Assembly (NCBI GenBank): GCA_045598965.1
Contig: JAZRVH010000003.1
Coordinates: 1 to 24,886 of the forward strand
DNA length: 24,886 bases
Reading direction: 5' to 3'
Source of the DNA: RGIG426 sp045598965
GTDB lineage: Bacteria; Bacillota; Clostridia; Oscillospirales; Acutalibacteraceae
The notes beneath the pieces were generated by a model. That model was not told the origin of the DNA. It ran no database searches and saw only the letters and a program-made list of their open reading frames with translations. The position numbers and the translations under genes are program-made. This document shows positions 13,953 to 21,409 of this stretch, piece by piece (position 1 is the first letter of the stretch; the number at the start of each line of letters is the position of its first letter).

Positions 13953-15458
13953 TTATTTCACAGTGGGCGTATTTTCTTTGCGAATAACGTCGTGGGCACC
14001 GCCCTCGACGATACTAGTGGCGGAAACAAGCGTCAATTTTGCCTTTTCCTGCAATTCCGGAATAGTCAACGCACCACAGTTGCACATGGTAGATTTCACT
14101 TTAGACAAGGAAATCGCCACGTTGTCTTTAAGGCTGCCGGCATAGGGCACATACGAGTCAACACCCTCCTCGAAAGACAGCTTTTTGTCGCCGCCGAGGT
14201 CATACCGTTGCCAGTTGCGGGCACGGGCAGAACCCTCGCCCCAATATTCTTTATAGTAGGTGCCGTTGATGCTCACTTTGTTGGACGGGCTTTCGTCAAA
14301 TCGAGCGAAATAACGACCAAGCATAATGAAATCGGCACCCATGGCCAGTGCCAACGTGATATGGTGGTCGTACACAATGCCACCGTCGGAGCAAACCGGA
14401 ACATACACGCCGGTTTCTTTATAATATTCGTCACGGGCGGCACACACCTCAATAAGAGCGGTGGCTTGTCCACGACCAATACCTTTAGTTTCACGGGTAA
14501 TACAGATAGAACCGCCGCCGATACCGACTTTTACAAAGTCCGCACCGCAATCAGCGAGGAAGCGGAAGCCCTCAGCATCCACCACGTTGCCGGCACCCAC
14601 CTTCACGGTGTCGCCGTAATGCTCACGAATCCAACCAATCGTCAGCTTCTGCCACTCAGAGAAGCCCTCGGAGGAGTCAATGCACAGCACGTCTGCTCCC
14701 GCTTCCACCAACGCCGGAACACGCTCGGCATAGTCACGGGTGTTAATACCCGCACCGACGATATAGCGTTTTTGGGCATCCAACAATTCGTTGGGATTTT
14801 GTTTGTGAGAGTCATAGTCCTTGCGGAACACCATATAGCACAAGCGGCCATCCTCAGACAAAATCGGCAGGGAGTTCAGTTTGTGGTCCCAAATGATGTC
14901 GTTGGCGGCTTTCAGGCTGGTTCCTTCCGGAGCGGTATACAGCTTTTCAAGGGGCGTCATAAACTCGCTGACTTTGAGGTCAAGCGGCATACGGGAAATA
15001 CGATAGTCACGACCGGTGATAATACCCACCAGTTTGCCATCCTGCGTACCGTCTTCAGTAACCGCAATGGTGGAGTGACCGGTTTTTTTGGTCAGTTCAA
15101 TAACATCACCGAGAGTTGCATCCGGACGGATGTTGGAATCGCTTTTCACAAAGCCGGCCTTGTAATCCTTGGCACGCTTAACCATAGCGGCTTCATCCTC
15201 CACCGACTGAGAACCGTAGATAAAGGACACACCGCCCTCGGTAGCAAGTGCCACAGCCAGACGATCGCCGGACACCGCCTGCATAATAGCGGAAACGAGC
15301 GGGATGTTCATAGAAATGGCAGGTTCCTCGCCCTTTTTGAACTTAACAAGCGGAGTTCTAAGGCTCACGTTTGCGGGGATACATTGGTCAGAGGAATACC
15401 CCGGAATAAGCAGATATTCGTTAAATGTATGTGCCGGTTCTTGAATAAAAGTCGCCAT
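13953..15458 (-). CDS. guaB: IMP dehydrogenase
   Basis: IMP dehydrogenase oxidises IMP to XMP with NAD, the first committed step to GMP, as a cytosolic tetramer/octamer. The 501-residue product has the (beta/alpha)8 catalytic domain interrupted by a CBS pair (about 100-215). It has the catalytic-Cys loop GIGGGSICITRE (Cys 319), the flap-region GEGSARARNW (407-416) and the IMP-phosphate site CSDGGI. I chose the ATG at 15458: GGGAGAG lies just upstream, and the alternative extension runs through the promoter. The N-terminus MATFIQEPAHTFNEYLLIPG is that of the longer IMPDH type seen in many Clostridia. It is a single-gene unit with its own promoter and terminator. Confidence 0.96.
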   Translation of the reverse strand: MATFIQEPAHTFNEYLLIPGYSSDQCIPANVSLRTPLVKFKKGEEPAISMNIPLVSAIMQAVSGDRLAVALATEGGVSFIYGSQSVEDEAAMVKRAKDYKAGFVKSDSNIRPDATLGDVIELTKKTGHSTIAVTEDGTQDGKLVGIITGRDYRISRMPLDLKVSEFMTPLEKLYTAPEGTSLKAANDIIWDHKLNSLPILSEDGRLCYMVFRKDYDSHKQNPNELLDAQKRYIVGAGINTRDYAERVPALVEAGADVLCIDSSEGFSEWQKLTIGWIREHYGDTVKVGAGNVVDAEGFRFLADCGADFVKVGIGGGSICITRETKGIGRGQATALIEVCAARDEYYKETGVYVPVCSDGGIVYDHHITLALAMGADFIMLGRYFARFDESPSNKVSINGTYYKEYWGEGSARARNWQRYDLGGDKKLSFEEGVDSYVPYAGSLKDNVAISLSKVKSTMCNCGALTIPELQEKAKLTLVSATSIVEGGAHDVIRKENTPTVK

Positions 15459-15488
15459 TTCAATCTCTCCCTTTTTGGTATTTTGATT

Positions 15489-15517
15489 ATTGTACCACAC
15501 GGCAATAGGCTTGTCAA
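15489..15517 (-). promoter_or_regulatory. Near-consensus sigma-A promoter of guaB
   Basis: On the minus strand a perfect TTGACA (15512-15517) lies 17 bases from TACAAT (15489-15494). Transcription would start near 15482, only about 24 bases before the ATG, which leaves no room for a purine riboswitch. Confidence 0.85.
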
Positions 15518-15604
15518 CGAAAAACCCCATCAAAAAAGGTGGATTTGTTGCACAAGTTGTCACGAAGCAGGAAAATCCCCGTTAATACAACCACCCCACA
15601 AAAA

Positions 15605-15631
15605 CAGCCCCGACCAAATTGGTCGGGGCTG
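15605..15631 (-). terminator. Terminator after the YD-repeat dockerin protein
   Basis: A perfect inverted repeat CAGCCCCGACCAA (15605-15617) / TTGGTCGGGGCTG (15619-15631) with an AAATT-type loop is followed by TTTTG on the minus strand. It lies 22 bases past the stop at 15654. The T run is short, so efficiency is uncertain. Confidence 0.7.
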
Positions 15632-15653
15632 CGTTGAAAACAAATACACAGAG

Positions 15654-18056
15654 TTATCCTACATATCTCCAAAGTTGATTTTTAAATTCTTCCTTGCCGG
15701 ATTGGTCAAGATAAGAGCACTCAAACACCTTATCAACATTCCCGTCTTTGTTGTATCTAACCACTTTCAGAATGTTTCCGTTTAAGTCATACTCGATATC
15801 TCCGGTAAACCAAAGCGGACCAGAGCCTTCGCCACCCTTTCGGTTGTTGTAAGTCCATATCACACTCCCGCCTTTTTTGGTGAAATAGCGGAATTTTGTA
15901 ATTCTCCCGGCATCATCATACGTAGCTTCCCAATAAGATTCGCCGCCCTCATAATATTCGGCTTCCTCCGAATAAATCCAACGAGCACTTGTGGTATTCC
16001 CATTTTCGTCGTGTGTGTATTCGATTCGAAGCCATAGGGTACCGTCATCATAATAGTAAGACTCGCTCATGCAGTTTCCGTTAGTATCATAGGTGAACTC
16101 GGTCCAATTATCAATACTACCGTCAACATTGTAGCAGCGACGGCTCATCTCCTGTCCGTTCGCATCATAGATATACTCGTACCAACGCTCTACACTGCCG
16201 TCGTCAGAATAATAGGTATGTTTTGTCAAATTTCCCTTTGCGTCATATTCGCATTTTTCCCTTGCATACGGAGTACCATCTTTTTGATATTCTCGAATTT
16301 CGATTTGCAAGCCTCGTTCATCATATATGTATTCCCACGAACGTTCCCAGCACACGCTTCCGTCTGCATAATACGCACGGGTACCAATTTCTCTCCCGGT
16401 TTCGTCATAAATCTCGCAATATTCCCCAAACTTTTTATCCGGCTCGGTCGGAGTACCCCATGAATTATCCCAATCCACGCTGCCGTCAGCGTTGTATTTG
16501 CGAACGCTTGTCAGATAGCCGTCTTCATTGTAGGTGAAATCCCATGAATTTTCCCAATCCGCACTGCCGTCAGCGTTGTAGCAGCGACGGCTCGTCTCGT
16601 TCCCGTTCACATCGTAGGTAGAATCCCAAGAATCCCACCAATATACACTGCCGTCAGCGTTGTAGACGCGAACACGCACTCTGTTTCCGTTCTCATCGTA
16701 GGTGTATTCGGACCAATACTTCACGCTGCCATCATTATCGAAATGTGTTTCGGTCAACTGATTCCCGTTCGCATCGTAAGTGCGATCATAAGAATTCCAC
16801 CACCATACACTGCCGTCGTCGATGTAGTCACGACAGCTCGTCTCATTCCCGTTCACATCGTAGGTGTATTTATACCAGCCGCTTACGCTACCATCATCAT
16901 CGAAATGTGTTTCGGTCAGCCGATTTCCGTTCGTGTCGTAGGTAGCATCCCAAGAACTCCACCACGCCACGCTGCCGTCGTCGTTGTAGCGGCGATAACT
17001 CGTCTGGTTTCCGTTTGCATCGTAGGTGGCATCCCAAGAATTCCACCAATCCACGCTGCCGTCGTCGTTGTAACGGCGTTCACTCGTCTGATTTCCATTT
17101 GCATCGTAGGTGCGGTCCCAAGCCCAATCCCAATCCACGCTACCGTCGTTGTTGTAGTAGCGTTCACTCGTCTGATTCCCGTTTACATCATAAGTGCGAT
17201 CCCAAGAAAGGGGACGAAAGGAATTACCACCGAGGTCTTCACGCCCTTTCATACTGCCATCGGCGTTGTACTCACGGCGACTTGTGCAATATCCGTTGTC
17301 ATCATAAGTATAATCTACGGATTGCTCCAAATCTATACTGCCATCGGCGTTGTATACATGATAATACACTTGTTCGTAGTAGTCTTCTTCTACGTCACTA
17401 TCGTGTTTCCCTTTTTCCGTATAAAGAATTTCCTCACGGCTACCGTCCGGGTAATATTCTTTGCGGCTGATTTCCTTATAATTAGCGTAGTCAACCTCGT
17501 TAACATATACATATTCCCATACATTGCCGTTTTCAAAGCATCGCCGTTCCGTTATTTTTTTGTTTGCATCATAAAAAAGCTCTACTGTATTGTTTGAACT
17601 GCCATCAGCATTGTGTTGCACCACCTTCGACAACAACGCATTTTGGGGATAACAGACGGTAGGGGCCGGTGCAGTAGTCGGTTCCGTTTTACTTGTCGTG
17701 TTGGTGCTGCTCGTGGAATCCGTAGCGGCCGGTTCCGTTTTGCCGCCGTCAATAACGAGAATCAGCTTCGCCACAAACTTGCGAACCGTCAACACGTCTT
17801 TCATATTTACCTGACCGTCACCGTTCGTATCTGCGGCAACGAGATCAATTTCCACCGTGATGCTGGCAACATACTTGCGAATGGTGAGCACGTCTTTCAT
17901 ATTCACCGCACCGTCATCGTTCGCATCACCGTAGGTGATTTTCACCACCTCTGTGGTAGTTTGCGTTTCAGTTTCCGCCGAAGCAAACACTGTCATCCCC
18001 GCTGCCACAATAAGTACGAGGACGAGGGCAAAAAAGACGGATACGTGTTTTTTCAT
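15654..18056 (-). CDS. Secreted protein: N-terminal dockerin-like pair followed by about 18 YD-type repeats
   Basis: The 800-residue protein has a signal peptide (1-28, ...FASA) and two Ca-binding dockerin-like repeats at the N-terminus (about 42-65, GDANDDGAVNMKDVLTIRKY; about 75-98, ADTNGDGQVNMKDVLTVRKF). A Ser/Thr/Pro linker (about 108-137) follows, and the rest is a tandem array of 26- or 28-residue units of form YDxNGNxxSxRxYNxDGSVxWWxSWDxT. This resembles YD/Rhs-type beta-hairpin repeats but lacks an Rhs core or toxin tip. The start is the ATG at 18056 with AAGGAG eight bases upstream; a GTG at 18065 is too close to that site. No sorting signal or membrane anchor is seen. Attachment through the dockerin to a cohesin is possible, but no cohesin gene is in the window. 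The ligand is unknown. Confidence 0.9.
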   Translation of the reverse strand: MKKHVSVFFALVLVLIVAAGMTVFASAETETQTTTEVVKITYGDANDDGAVNMKDVLTIRKYVASITVEIDLVAADTNGDGQVNMKDVLTVRKFVAKLILVIDGGKTEPAATDSTSSTNTTSKTEPTTAPAPTVCYPQNALLSKVVQHNADGSSNNTVELFYDANKKITERRCFENGNVWEYVYVNEVDYANYKEISRKEYYPDGSREEILYTEKGKHDSDVEEDYYEQVYYHVYNADGSIDLEQSVDYTYDDNGYCTSRREYNADGSMKGREDLGGNSFRPLSWDRTYDVNGNQTSERYYNNDGSVDWDWAWDRTYDANGNQTSERRYNDDGSVDWWNSWDATYDANGNQTSYRRYNDDGSVAWWSSWDATYDTNGNRLTETHFDDDGSVSGWYKYTYDVNGNETSCRDYIDDGSVWWWNSYDRTYDANGNQLTETHFDNDGSVKYWSEYTYDENGNRVRVRVYNADGSVYWWDSWDSTYDVNGNETSRRCYNADGSADWENSWDFTYNEDGYLTSVRKYNADGSVDWDNSWGTPTEPDKKFGEYCEIYDETGREIGTRAYYADGSVCWERSWEYIYDERGLQIEIREYQKDGTPYAREKCEYDAKGNLTKHTYYSDDGSVERWYEYIYDANGQEMSRRCYNVDGSIDNWTEFTYDTNGNCMSESYYYDDGTLWLRIEYTHDENGNTTSARWIYSEEAEYYEGGESYWEATYDDAGRITKFRYFTKKGGSVIWTYNNRKGGEGSGPLWFTGDIEYDLNGNILKVVRYNKDGNVDKVFECSYLDQSGKEEFKNQLWRYVG
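16470..17330 (-). repeat. Intragenic tandem repeats of 78 and 84 bp
   Basis: The most regular part of the YD-repeat gene is a head-to-tail array with units of 84 bp (28 codons) or 78 bp (26 codons). Recurrent words such as CCGTCG, TTGTAG and GGTNGCATCCCAAGAA stretches are visible on the plus strand. Near-identical adjacent units make unit gain or loss by recombination likely, and assembly collapse possible. Confidence 0.75.
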
Positions 18057-18087
18057 AAGAAGCACTCCTTGTTTGTGAGATGTTCAT

Positions 18088-18116
18088 AGTATAACATATA
18101 CAGAAAATTTTGTAAA
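18088..18116 (-). promoter_or_regulatory. Sigma-A promoter of the YD-repeat protein
   Basis: On the minus strand, TTTACA (18111-18116) is 17 bases from TATACT (18088-18093), 32 bases before the ATG at 18056. Confidence 0.7.
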
Positions 18117-18140
18117 GAATTATGTTTTGTGGAAAATGTT

Positions 18141-18156
18141 AAACGGTGTACCGTTT
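18141..18156. promoter_or_regulatory. Perfect 16-bp palindrome between divergent promoters
   Basis: AAACGGTGTACCGTTT is a perfect palindrome located between the -35 boxes of the two divergent genes, 25 bases from the left one and 17 from the right one. It is a candidate operator for either or both. Confidence 0.5.
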
Positions 18157-18172
18157 GCACAAGTTGTCGGAG

Positions 18173-18201
18173 TTGACGGATGCTCCACTTCGTGCTACAA
18201 T
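18173..18201 (+). promoter_or_regulatory. Sigma-A promoter of the DMT permease
   Basis: TTGACG (18173-18178) is 17 bases from TACAAT (18196-18201), about 30 bases upstream of the ATG at 18232. Confidence 0.8.
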
Positions 18202-18231
18202 AAAACACAGATTTTATGAAAGGAGGCGGTC

Positions 18232-19188
18232 ATGTTGTCGTGGTTTGTGTTTTCCCTGCTCTGTGTAGGGGCATGGGGCTTTGCGGATTTATTTTATAAA
18301 AAAGGCACCGACGAAGCCGACCGCTATTCCCACCTGAAAATTGCGGTATGGGTCGGGCTTGTGATGGGCGTTTGCTCCTTTGCGGTGCTCCCGTTTTGCG
18401 AAACCCTTTCCGCAAAAACCTTTTTACAAAACACCGTCGCCTACGCTCCCGCCTCGCTGTGTTACATCCTATCTATGGTCATCGGCTATGCGGGACTGCG
18501 GTATCTCGAGCTGTCGGTGGTGTCGCCGGTGCAAAACGCTTCCGGTGCCCTTTCCACCGTATGTATGCTGATTTTCTTTGTCGCCACCGGACGGATAGCA
18601 TCGGTGAGCGAGGCTTTTTCTCTCCTTGACCTTGTGGGAACGGGGCTCATCGTTTGCGGAATGATTGCACTCGCCGTCGCCGAACAGCGGCTTGCCGCTC
18701 CCGCCGAACATACAGAACGTCGCTATCGGTTCGGTGCATTAGCTCTCCTTTTCCCGCTTCTATATTGCGTGTTTGACACGGCAGGCACCGCTGTCGACGG
18801 CATTCTCTTGGACGAGGAAGCCGGACTCGGGCTCGGCGAGCTCGACGTGCTCGTGCTGTATGGATTGACCTTTTTTACCGCCGGGGTCGTTGCGTGGATA
18901 TTCCTGCTCATAAAGGAAAAACACCCCTACAACCCCTTTGCCAAAACCGAACGTCCCAAAGCGGTCGCCGCTTTGTGCGAGGAAGGCGGGCAGGTATTCT
19001 ACATCTACGCCATGGCGGCAAAACCGCTGCTGGCGGCACCGATGGTCGCCTCTTACTGCATTGTGTCGGTGTTGCTGTCTCGCCTGCTTCTTAAAGAAAA
19101 ACTCTCCCGCTCCCAAACCGTCTGCATTGCCGCCGTTATCGCCGGCATTGTCGCCCTCGGTGTCGCCGAGGGACTTGCGGAAGCGTAA
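18232..19188 (+). CDS. DMT-superfamily (EamA-type) permease
   Basis: The 318-residue integral membrane protein has about ten hydrophobic segments arranged as two five-helix halves (about 1-150 and 165-318), the EamA/DMT architecture. The second half includes a PLLAAPMVASYCIVSVLLSRLLLKEKLS segment typical of EamA domains. Such permeases export or import amino acids, nucleotide sugars or other metabolites; the substrate cannot be read here. AAAGGAGG lies five bases upstream of the ATG. It is the only plus-strand protein gene of the window, divergent from the YD-repeat gene and convergent with the second dockerin gene. Confidence 0.88.
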   Translation: MLSWFVFSLLCVGAWGFADLFYKKGTDEADRYSHLKIAVWVGLVMGVCSFAVLPFCETLSAKTFLQNTVAYAPASLCYILSMVIGYAGLRYLELSVVSPVQNASGALSTVCMLIFFVATGRIASVSEAFSLLDLVGTGLIVCGMIALAVAEQRLAAPAEHTERRYRFGALALLFPLLYCVFDTAGTAVDGILLDEEAGLGLGELDVLVLYGLTFFTAGVVAWIFLLIKEKHPYNPFAKTERPKAVAALCEEGGQVFYIYAMAAKPLLAAPMVASYCIVSVLLSRLLLKEKLSRSQTVCIAAVIAGIVALGVAEGLAEA

Positions 19189-19202
19189 TACCATACAAAC
19201 AC

Positions 19203-19235
19203 AAAAACCGGATACCCAACGGGTATCCGGTTTTT
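19203..19235. terminator. Bidirectional terminator between convergent genes
   Basis: Perfect 15-bp arms AAAAACCGGATACCC (19203-19217) / GGGTATCCGGTTTTT (19221-19235) flank loop AAC. They lie between the permease stop (19188) and the stop of the convergent dockerin gene (19237). Confidence 0.9.
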
Positions 19236-19236
19236 C

Positions 19237-20667
19237 TTATTCATTCCACGGCACTTCGGTCACGTCGGTTTCAATATCGTTGTAAATCTCCGGCAATTCT
19301 GCAAGACCCGCAACGAATTTACGGAGCAACAGAACGTCTTTCATATTGATAACCTTGTCACGGTTGCAGTCCGCCAAATTCTCGTCAATCTCTTTCACGA
19401 GACCGGCAACATATTTACGCAGCTGCAACACATCTTTCATATTCACCACGCCGTCGCCGGTCACGTCGCCGTTAATTGCCGGCACTTCCGGCATATTGAA
19501 CGACAGAATGTTCGACCAGTCGGAATAGAATTCGCCGAGCCAATCGCCGGTCTCATGGTCATACTGGCTGCAATAATACCGCACACGCAGTTCGGTCGGC
19601 ACACCGTCCGGAATCCCGACCTCCTCGTCGGCGAGCGTGTAGGTGTCCGCCGCCATGCGGCCGCCTTGGAGACTGCGTTCGATAACAATATCCGTCCATT
19701 CGCCGCCGTCAAGCCGCATTTGGGCTTCTGCCCAAATCGCACCCTCATACACGCCGACAACCAGTGCCTGCTTTTGCAGTTCTTCCGGCACAGTCAGCAT
19801 AAAGGTATAGACGGGCCAAATCTCGTTAAAACGCTCCGGTTCGAGTTGCAAATCGGACACCTGCGGTGCGGCGATGTCGCCCTCTTTCAGCACCGGCAAC
19901 TCCTCGATTCCTTTGCCGTAGGTCGCCACGTCCGACCAATCGGATGCAATGGAGAAATCGGCTTCCGGCGTACGTACCGTGACAAGGAACCGTGCACGCA
20001 TATACAGCACGTGCTCACCCCAGTTGACAACCACAATCGGATCGTCGCCGTCACGGCGGACAATTTCGTATTGGTCCTCTTTCAGCACGTCTTTCCAGCC
20101 GGTCGTTCCGTTCCAACCGTTCCAGCGGGAGCTATCCGGGTCATCCGGGTTGCCGAAGCCATCGTAAAACGGCCAAAACACCTGCAAGGTTTTCTCCTCG
20201 CAGGAGTTTTCATAAAACGCCCAATCGCCGAGCTTGGGGGCGTTTTCCGCATCGTAGCCGCCGGTCAGAAAATACTCGTTGGCGTGCCAGTCGTCGGGGT
20301 CGTCCAACGCCCAGTCGAGCTGGGTCTCAAACCACGCATCCTCGAAGCCGTACTTAGCGAGCCATTGTTGCCACGTCTCGTAATCCTCTTTCTCGGAAAT
20401 CAGCTTCGAAAACACCGCAGATTTGGTCACTGCCGCACGGATGAAAGACGAACCTTTTTCGTCCACCGCCGAGCGTGCGAGAACCAATCCGGTCGGTGCC
20501 TCCACTTGGAACGGAAGCGTGAGTTCCTGCGTCGTTCCGTCCGACCGGCGAACAGCTTCATAGGTATAGGTTTTTTCTTCGGTCTGCTCCTCGTCCGCTG
20601 CCGCAACCACCGCAAAGCAGGTCGCAAGCAGGGCAACGCAAAGAAGCAACGAAATCAATTTTTTCAT
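19237..20667 (-). CDS. Secreted protein with C-terminal dockerin-like pair
   Basis: The 476-residue protein has a signal peptide (1-24, MKKLISLLLCVALLATCFAVVAAA). A long extracellular region of unknown fold follows, with two similar beta-type segments each ending near SDWS (around 240-250 and 385-395), suggestive of fibronectin-III-like modules. Two C-terminal dockerin-like repeats end the protein (about 400-423, GDVTGDGVVNMKDVLQLRKY; about 432-455, ADCNRDKVINMKDVLLLRKF). The second has Arg and Lys at positions usually Gly in the Ca loop. The ATG at 20667 is chosen with GGAGGG upstream; an ATG 15 bases earlier overlaps that site. No catalytic domain is recognised. Its dockerins closely resemble those of the YD-repeat protein, so both may use the same partner. 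Confidence 0.85.
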   Translation of the reverse strand: MKKLISLLLCVALLATCFAVVAAADEEQTEEKTYTYEAVRRSDGTTQELTLPFQVEAPTGLVLARSAVDEKGSSFIRAAVTKSAVFSKLISEKEDYETWQQWLAKYGFEDAWFETQLDWALDDPDDWHANEYFLTGGYDAENAPKLGDWAFYENSCEEKTLQVFWPFYDGFGNPDDPDSSRWNGWNGTTGWKDVLKEDQYEIVRRDGDDPIVVVNWGEHVLYMRARFLVTVRTPEADFSIASDWSDVATYGKGIEELPVLKEGDIAAPQVSDLQLEPERFNEIWPVYTFMLTVPEELQKQALVVGVYEGAIWAEAQMRLDGGEWTDIVIERSLQGGRMAADTYTLADEEVGIPDGVPTELRVRYYCSQYDHETGDWLGEFYSDWSNILSFNMPEVPAINGDVTGDGVVNMKDVLQLRKYVAGLVKEIDENLADCNRDKVINMKDVLLLRKFVAGLAELPEIYNDIETDVTEVPWNE

Positions 20668-20696
20668 ACAAAATCCCTCCAAAAAGGCTTTTCTTT

Positions 20697-20725
20697 ATTG
20701 TACCCGATTACAACGTCAAAGTCAA
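20697..20725 (-). promoter_or_regulatory. Sigma-A promoter of the second dockerin gene
   Basis: On the minus strand, TTGACT (20720-20725) lies 17 bases from TACAAT (20697-20702), 30 bases before the ATG. It begins just after the pilus-operon terminator, so the gene is an independent unit. Confidence 0.8.
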
Positions 20726-20730
20726 GAAAA

Positions 20731-20764
20731 ACGACCGACACCGTTTCATCACAGTGTCGGTCGT
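20731..20764 (-). terminator. Terminator of the pilus/sortase operon
   Basis: ACGACCGACAC (20731-20741) pairs perfectly with GTGTCGGTCGT (20754-20764) around a 12-base loop. The minus-strand tail is TTTTTCTTG. It begins seven bases past the last sortase stop. Confidence 0.85.
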
Positions 20765-20770
20765 TGTCTT

Positions 20771-21409
20771 TTATTCTGTTGTCGCCGTAGCGGTGGCGGT
20801 TGGCACCGGCACAAAAGCGGAGCCACCTGACACCCGTTCGCACCGAACCGTCACACGTTGCGTGCGGCTGTAGGTGCAGGTATACAAGGTCAAATCCCAA
20901 TCGCTTTCCAGCATCGTTTGGGTTTGGCCGGGGTTCAGCGTCTCAATGTCGCCAACCTTATAGCGGTGGAACGTGCCGTCCATTTCGGTAAACGTCACCT
21001 CGTCGCCGATTTTCAGCTCGGACAACCTCCCGAAATGGGTCGGATAGTTGTGCCCCGCAATCACAAAATCGTCGGTTTTCGGGGCACCGTAATACCGGCA
21101 AGGAGCAAGCTTCAACCGCACATAATCCCAATCGTCCATCACCGGCAATCGGATGCCGAGGGTAGGCAAGCTCACCACGCCGATATAGGGATATCCGTCC
21201 ACCATCGCCACCGAAAGAGCCGTTTCCACGTCGGTTGACACGTCAAAGGACGTCTCGCTCATCTCTTTGAGCACATCCTGCGAAGCGGATTCGGCGTGTT
21301 TCGTCTCCGCCGCATTATAGAGGAGTAATCCAATTGCGGCAAGCATTGCCACAATGCCCGCCGCAATCAAAATCAATCCCCATTTTTTTGGGGTTGTTAT
21401 TTTACGCAT
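20771..21409 (-). CDS. Sortase (second sortase of the pilus operon)
   Basis: The 212-residue membrane-anchored transpeptidase has an N-terminal membrane segment (about 10-31) and a catalytic domain with His120 in FVIAGHN and Cys178 in LTLYTCTY, plus Arg185 as the likely third residue. The single N-terminal anchor, small size and short Cys-to-Arg spacing differ from the class C enzyme upstream. It looks class B/D-like, possibly the housekeeping or pilus-anchoring type. The ATG at 21409 overlaps the end of the accessory pilin gene by eight bases (coupled translation). The tail after the catalytic core is Thr/Ala-rich (PTATATATTE). The subclass needs a profile search. Confidence 0.88.
   Translation of the reverse strand: MRKITTPKKWGLILIAAGIVAMLAAIGLLLYNAAETKHAESASQDVLKEMSETSFDVSTDVETALSVAMVDGYPYIGVVSLPTLGIRLPVMDDWDYVRLKLAPCRYYGAPKTDDFVIAGHNYPTHFGRLSELKIGDEVTFTEMDGTFHRYKVGDIETLNPGQTQTMLESDWDLTLYTCTYSRTQRVTVRCERVSGGSAFVPVPTATATATTE

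Noticed and set aside
15459..15604. Purine riboswitch before guaB
   Set aside because: The consensus promoter leaves a leader of only about 24 bases and no aptamer-like structure is seen.
13926..15785. 619-residue plus-strand ORF opposite guaB
   Set aside because: Long only because guaB codon use leaves few antisense stops; it also crosses two terminators and the guaB promoter.
16470..17330. Regular repeats considered as a CRISPR array
   Set aside because: Repeats are head-to-tail 78/84-bp coding units with no unique spacers and keep one reading frame throughout.
15654..18056. Rhs/polymorphic toxin
   Set aside because: The array has YD-like units but no Rhs core, no hypervariable toxin tip and no adjacent immunity gene.
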